From Welwitschia mirabilis (lineage: Eukaryota > Gnetophyta > Gnetopsida > Welwitschiales), in assembly GCA_051453625.1 (NCBI GenBank), contig JBOZIK010000001.1:117331530-117395529 (forward strand): DNA of 64,000 nt, given 5' to 3'. The notes beneath the pieces were generated by a model, which ran no database searches, was not told the origin of the DNA, and saw only the letters and a list, made by a program, of their open reading frames with translations. Both the position numbers and the translations under genes were made by a program. This document shows positions 58,558 through 64,000 of the stretch, piece after piece; positions within the stretch are counted from its first letter, which is position 1, and each line of letters begins with the position of its first letter.

Positions 58558-60848
58558 CTTAGCATTTTTCCCTAGTGTAGAACTATATAGCATAGCACTA
58601 AACTCTTAAGATAATTAAAACTAATGGGTCCTATTGGTACTACTAGCTTTTTATAGTATTTTCTCCTTAGTATTTGGCATACACTTCCTTTTCACATGAT
58701 AAACTTAAAAAATCATAGTATAGAGGTTGAATGTTAGTAAATTATTATTTTAATAATATAAAACAAAATAAATACATAAAATAAGAGAGTTACAACTTGA
58801 TTATACTAAAGTAACCTTGAAATAAATGTTACTTTTTAGATGTTATTAAACCTCTTAACCAATGTTTTAATAGTTCCTTAGTAAAATGTATGACAAACTT
58901 GAATAACATGGAAAAAGTATAAGTGGAAATAATTCAAGTAATAAGTAAATGTAATAGAAATAAGTAGAAAAACATTAGTTAAGTCTTAGGCTAATTTCAC
59001 TTGAATAATATGGATGAAGCATAACAAGCAAAAATTCTAAGTGAAACACCTACTTCACCCAACTAATTTTAACTTTATTTTTAATTTAAGGATATGAAAG
59101 TTGGAATGGAATATTAAAACAAGATTTTATAAAGGTTGGAATGTGTGAAACTGTAGGAAAAGTATATGTTATAAAAGTCCAATCAAACCATCAAAAGAGA
59201 AGAATATGCAGTCTAACTAGGAAATGGAAATGAAATTCAAGCACACCATGCATGAAATGATGATAATGTGAAAATGAATTCTATGAGAAATTACTAAATT
59301 ATTATGCTTTACTTATGATTGGTATAAATGAAAGGAATGGGGAAAAGAAAAAATGCAGAATTAAGGAGAAGAAGAGATGAAAATGAAAAAATTAAAGTAG
59401 ATATAATGAAGGTCACATTACATTCCATTTTTGTAAAGAATCCTAAAATATCTATCAAGGAGAAGGAGGATCAATATGAGAAAGATAATAAGAAAAAAAT
59501 GAATAGTAATGACAACACTAGTAAGGGCTTAAGATGGAACTAGTTTTCTGAAATAGGCCTACCACCATGGATATGAAAGAGTGAAAGAATGATGAACTAA
59601 ATGAAAAATCAGATGAATGAAAATGTGACTAATGACTCTATCATGCATCCTATGAATATATTAGATGATGACCCTAAATTAATGGCCTAATGTTATGTTT
59701 TATTAATTATATACCTATTGTTAAAATAAGGTAAAGCATTGATGGAATAAATCTTAAAAATTTAAGAGTAGCAAAATGATTTCGAGTTACAAGTATTGAA
59801 TTAAAAAAAATCAAAAGAGGTATCCAATCCTACTTTAATTTCTTTCTAATTTGCTTCTTTTATCCAATCCTACTTTAATTTCTTTCTAGTTTCTTTCTTT
59901 ATGACTAACTATTTCAATAATTTAACATGTTAAGAATTTGATGTTTTAGTACTTTCTTCCAATAGATTTAACACGTTGTACATGAAGAATTTAGTGTTGA
60001 ATTACTAATATGCATCTATAAATTTGATGTAGTTAAATGTATCATAAATAAATTATTAGATCTATATTAATAGTAGACGTCTATAGCTAGATGTAATTAA
60101 CTAAAACCAAAAATTATAACCCCCAAAAAGAAATGTGCATTTAATACCTTTAAGATTTTTTCTTTCAACTTTACTTTTCTCTTTACAATTTTTTTTAATT
60201 TATTCTCTTATTATAAGTACATGAGAGAGGATTCATTAACTCATTCACCTAATAGAAAAATAATTTCATTTCCATGAGTACTTGAAACAAGATCATAAAC
60301 ATGAAAGTACAAAAACCACTTTTTTTTCTTAATTCTAAATCAAATATCGCAAGTGCATTCAAATCATAATGATATAACCTAAAGATAAAGATGGATTTTT
60401 CTTAAAAGTTAAGGATTCACCTAATTAAAACAAAAATCTTAAAGTAACAAAGACATTTTATTTTTATTTATGTAAGAAGGCCACTACCCAGGATCAATAA
60501 GTCTTATAAACTCATAGTAAGAAGGAAGAGATGGGTGATTAATGAGTTTTATGAAATAATACCATAATGAAAGGAGTGATGATAAGATTTAAGATAATAA
60601 TGACCTATTCTATAATGTGGATTAACTTTGAGATTACTTTATGAAAGGATTAAGGCAATGATAGGATAGGTGATAATGTTTAGATTGTTCCATTAGAGAA
60701 ACACCATTAAGTAGAACTAGTTTTAATGTATTTGGATCTATTCATCCTAAATATAACCTACTAGTAAATAAATCTAATATACAACTATATAGGAAAATTA
60801 AACATTTTCTTATAATAGGATTTTCCAATGTAATTTATGGGAAGAGTT
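58558..60848. other. interrupted flank and unassigned AT-rich sequence
   Basis: The first part should be the continuation of the copia-type LTR broken by A3, but I could not find its outer end. I see no supported gene. A Lys/Glu-rich open frame at 59328-59543 has no recognisable domain and looks like chance in A-rich DNA. A 40-bp tandem duplication is at 59821-59890. Confidence 0.4.
59821..59890. repeat. 40-bp tandem duplication
   Basis: TATCCAATCCTACTTTAATT begins at 59821 and again at 59861, each followed by TCTTTCTA. Confidence 0.9.
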
Positions 60849-61088
60849 TCAAGATGATAAAGGCTTCGAGGCATGGATAAGATCAAGTGAAGTGTCATTA
60901 ACTAAGAGGTTATTTTTGTAAATTTTTAGACATAAGTCTATGAAGTCAAGGAGAATAATAATCATAAAAGTTGTAAAATATATGCATTCAAGATCTAAAA
61001 ATATCCAACCTATAACTTGCTTATGCTTTCTCAACAAATCTTTCAAGACATCATTTTGAAGTAAAGAGAAAGGTAAGTTGTTAACCAC
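60849..61088 (-). pseudogene. gypsy-type RT leader fragment
   Basis: A minus-strand open stretch of 79 residues contains LLQNDVLKDLLRKHKQVIGW and then DLECI. This resembles the segment just before gypsy RT (LLRKHKxAIGWxxxDLxGI). The RT palm motifs that should follow are not readable downstream. With the Gag-like remnant at 63390-63926 on the same strand and in the right order, it suggests a further, more decayed gypsy-like element. Confidence 0.5.
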
Positions 61089-63389
61089 TAGATAAAATGA
61101 GTTCTCATTACAAGAGGTATGTTTAAAATTATTAGAAAATTTTTGTAACTCAAAGGAAGGTTTGTCTTATATGTTAAGATTCAGATCTTGCTTAAGAGAT
61201 AAAGATGAGGTGGAAATTTTTTTCCCATGAAAATATTAAAAAGAAGATAAGGGTTTCTTATATGATGAAACTTATATGAGCATTTATTTAAACTTTATCC
61301 TCATTAAAAAGATTGTTATATGGCTCCTTGTCATGTTCTTTATCTCTCTCTAGGTTTTCATTAGTTTCTTTCCCATTCCTAATGGGTATGACTTGAATAT
61401 TCTCAACGTGTGTATTCTCTATTAATGCTGATTATGAGTGGAAAGGATGTAGGTAGTGGTTTGATTTAAATATGGAACATTTTTCTTAAGTCCTTCGAAA
61501 GTGGTTAAAGTTTGTTAGTTAATTTGTTATTATTATCTATTAAGTTGCATTTGAAAATTTATGAATTTCTTAAGTTTGTCTTTCAAAGAGTGTAATGGTG
61601 AGGTTTGACAATTAGAAGATGAGAGGTATTGATTAGGAAAAAAAAATGGATATTAGTAAAGAGATGAAGGATAAAAAGTATTCTCATGAGGAAATAAGGG
61701 ATAAGGATTAGAAAGTAAAAATAATTAATGAGGGGATAAGTGATAAAGATTATAAGGAATGGTGGAAAACACATATTCAAACTCCTCATAATAAAAGTAA
61801 GGATCCATAGGCTCTAAATCATGAAAGTGTGATAAAGGTTGAATGGTAATGGGTTTAAATTATAATCTATGTATATTAGGAGGTTGAACAATGCATGAAA
61901 GGAGTATCTAAGTATTCAGGTTGAAGGTAATCTCTTAAAGTTTACCTAAATTATTGGTGAAAATAAAATTTATAGGAATCTTATTAAAATATTTCACATG
62001 CATGGATCCTAGAAAGGATCTCCTTGCATGATCAACATTAGCATTTATGTTAGGTTCAAAATGGATTTTATAAAGTTAATTATTAGAACTTTATTGCTAA
62101 GGTATAAATATTTTTTAGGATTTTGAGGCTAAAAAGATTAGAAAACTAACTTAATATGATTTAATAGGAAATGTTAATAAGATTTTAAAAAGGAAAACAT
62201 AAGAACATAAATAGCACTAGTGAGGATAGGAAGTGGTATCATTTAAGTGAAAAGAATGATGTCAGAAAAAATATAATAGACTATATTTAGAAATAATAAA
62301 AGGACGAAATAATGAATGAAATTAGAAAAATAATAGAATGAGAGATGTATGGAATTAGAAAATAAAAACTCTAAATTTATTTAAAATAGAAGAGATAATA
62401 AAAATAAAATTATAATCCTTAGATATGCAAATATAATAATGTAGAAATGGAAAATGTAATGCAAGAATGAAAATTATCAAAGTAAAATATGCTAAAATTA
62501 AAAAGAAAAGGACCCACAAAAAACATATTTATAGATTTTTTGTCCTTAAAGTCTCTAAAACCTATGAAAAATAGATAATAAGAAAAGGAAAGAAATAATA
62601 AGAAAGACTGAAAAAACATCTTATCTTCAAAATCTTATAAAAATTAACTGGCCTTGCACAAAAAATTTGATGTAATAGTTTAATAAAAAAGAGGGTAGTA
62701 AATAAAATAAATAAATACTATGAAACAAAAAATGAGGGCATTGGAAAATGGCCTATGACATTTTCATTACCATTTTATAAAAGTATATGAAAAGCTTTTA
62801 ATGATAACATAGGAATGTAATTTAGAAATAAGAAAGCTTAAGAACAATGATAAATTTGTTTAAAGTGGTAAAAACATAATAGATGTAAAAAAGAAAATTT
62901 AAACTTAACTTTTTTGAATACTATCGAAAATAGATCTTGAGGCTTGGTTAATGTCAAATTTAAGATCTTGGTATGGGAGTTTAGCTAGATCGTATTGCCT
63001 TTAAGTCTAGTTGATGGAATTACTAAAGGATCAGCTTCGCTTATCAAGGATTTAATATGCACCTGTATAAATCTCGAGCATGCCCTTATCTTTTTCAAGT
63101 ACTTCTTTTTAACATAAATAAAATTTGTATCCATTTACAACAACTTTCTGCAAAAGTCATACTCCTTGAACAAAGATTACATCCTTAACTAAACTTTTGA
63201 CTATTTAACTAACTTTGATACTAGTTTAGAGAAAATCTTTGAGAATGTTACAAAATCCCCTACTTAAGCTTGTTGTTGATACTCATATTCTTATTCCTTC
63301 ATAGGGACATCTTTTTCTTAAGCGGTATTGCCTTTAAAGTTTTTATCCTCATTGTGTTCTTCTACATTGTATACTAAAGTAGTTAGCTA
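61089..63389 (-). other. degenerate sequence between RT-like and Gag-like remnants
   Basis: Where Gag C-terminus and protease of a minus-strand element would lie. Scattered readable stretches occur (for example NGKETNENLERDKEHDKEP near 61300-61390), but no zinc knuckle or D-x-G core could be confirmed. Confidence 0.35.
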
Positions 63390-63926
63390 TAATTATATTT
63401 GAGGTGACCATGTTTGGTGTGCTATGGAGGTTACTATTTAGGTAGTTATTGGAATCCTCTATTCTATCTTTATATAATATTAGATTTCTTAATATAGCTC
63501 CTATGGATATTTAGTTTCTAATGGATAAACAAGATTATACAAATGGAGTGGAAGAGTTCTAATAAAATCATTAACTAATTCCTTTAGATCCCAATGTGTT
63601 TGAAATTTTGCAAACTCTTGAAATTGTTTTTAATGTTCATCTAGATTTTTTATTCTAATTTGTAGGACTTTAAACTAAATTATTATATTTTTGACAAAGT
63701 ATTATAAAATAAAGGCCTTCCTGAATTACTTCATGAATTTTTTTCATTCAACATATTCATTTATTGATGTACTCAAATGACTTCATCATGTTGTAGCATC
63801 ACTTATCAAGAACATCACTGTATATCTACCTTATAGATTAACGTTAACATTTTTTAAACTAATTATTTTTCAATATAGTGCAACCATTTTAAAGCCTTTT
63901 CATAAGATCCCAAAGTTCTTGCATAT
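63390..63926 (-). pseudogene. Gag-like remnant of a separate gypsy-type element
   Basis: Minus-strand readings in shifting frames give GRYTVMFLISDATT (about 63790-63835) and then FRKAFIL-YFVKNI (about 63680-63725). QFQEFAKFQTHWDLKELVND (about 63565-63625) and FIRTLPLHLYNLVYPLETKY (about 63510-63565) follow. The order (product stretch before a W-rich point, then FRKAF, then QxFxxL...L) is that of the retrotransposon Gag domain. It is unlike the Gag of the A or B families. Frameshifts and stops are frequent. Confidence 0.55.
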
Positions 63927-64000
63927 GTTGCGATGCCAATTTGTGGAAATTTGATGGTGTGTTTTGAGTAATTCTGCAGGGTAATTATTCAGGTTTTGGT
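63927..64000 (+). repeat. start of an LTR, cut by the window edge
   Basis: TGTTGCGATGCCAATTTGTG followed by TTTGATGGTGTGTTTTGAG matches the LTR start at 11833 and the reversed outer end of LTR-B at 11258. Confidence 0.6.

Noticed and set aside
59328-59543. 71-residue Lys/Glu-rich frame
   Set aside because: Composition follows from A-rich DNA; no start context, homologue or neighbouring gene.
1-64000. Host protein genes, tRNA or rRNA genes
   Set aside because: I looked for exon-like coding blocks, tRNA box sequences and rRNA-like conserved stretches and found none I could support.

Overview
This window is repeat DNA from a large, AT-rich plant nuclear genome. I could find no intact host gene, tRNA, rRNA or bacterial-type feature. 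Almost everything recognisable is decayed LTR retrotransposon. The main group is Ty3/gypsy of the Athila type, judged from the reverse transcriptase wording (MCIDFRKLNE, MSIFSD, FIDDFS), a Gag knuckle of the form C-x2-C-x4-H-x4-C, a D-I/L-G-A-S retropepsin, and primer binding sites that read as decayed tRNA-Asp complements. A Ty1/copia element and a second, more decayed gypsy-like element are also present. Stops, frameshifts and CpG-to-TpG/CpA decay are everywhere. The species cannot be named from this sequence.

The assembly is patchy. Runs of exactly 100 N at 11915, 20151, 25106, 39297 and 44137, and a 10-N join at 42894, split the window into contigs, so order and adjacency across them are not proven. 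Other N runs (1670, 7934, 8244, 51803, 54020, 55809) look like sized gaps.

Layout. 1-11258: minus-strand Athila-like element B1 (3-prime region, integrase, RT/RNase H, protease, Gag, leader, PBS, LTR-B). 11833-11914: start of a plus-strand LTR-B. 12015-20150: second minus-strand copy, B2, cut in Gag. 20251-25105 and 25206-30100: two diverged copies of one arrangement, a minus-strand gypsy Gag, leader and LTR-B inserted in a minus-strand copia element; the copia part continues to about 32 kb. 33440-49527: a plus-strand array in which three LTR-A copies alternate with internal regions (A1, A2). 49528-50638: copia leader and LTR remnant, into which a complete minus-strand element, A3 (50639-58552), has inserted with a perfect 5-bp target duplication. 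58558-63926: the interrupted flank, poorly recognisable sequence and remnants of another minus-strand gypsy-like element. 63927-64000: start of another LTR.

The most interesting observation is that the three LTR-A elements (A1, A2, A3) keep Gag and protease and then go straight into the same non-coding spacer. In A2 and A3 the spacer leads into the extreme C-terminal tail of integrase. They lack RT, RNase H and the integrase core, while B1 and B2, which have related LTRs, PBS and 3-prime UTR, carry those domains. This looks like a polymerase-less family that was mobilised in trans by an autonomous relative. A second unusual feature is a CpG-prone palindromic CATC...GATG hairpin module that recurs in the LTRs, leaders and post-protease spacers.
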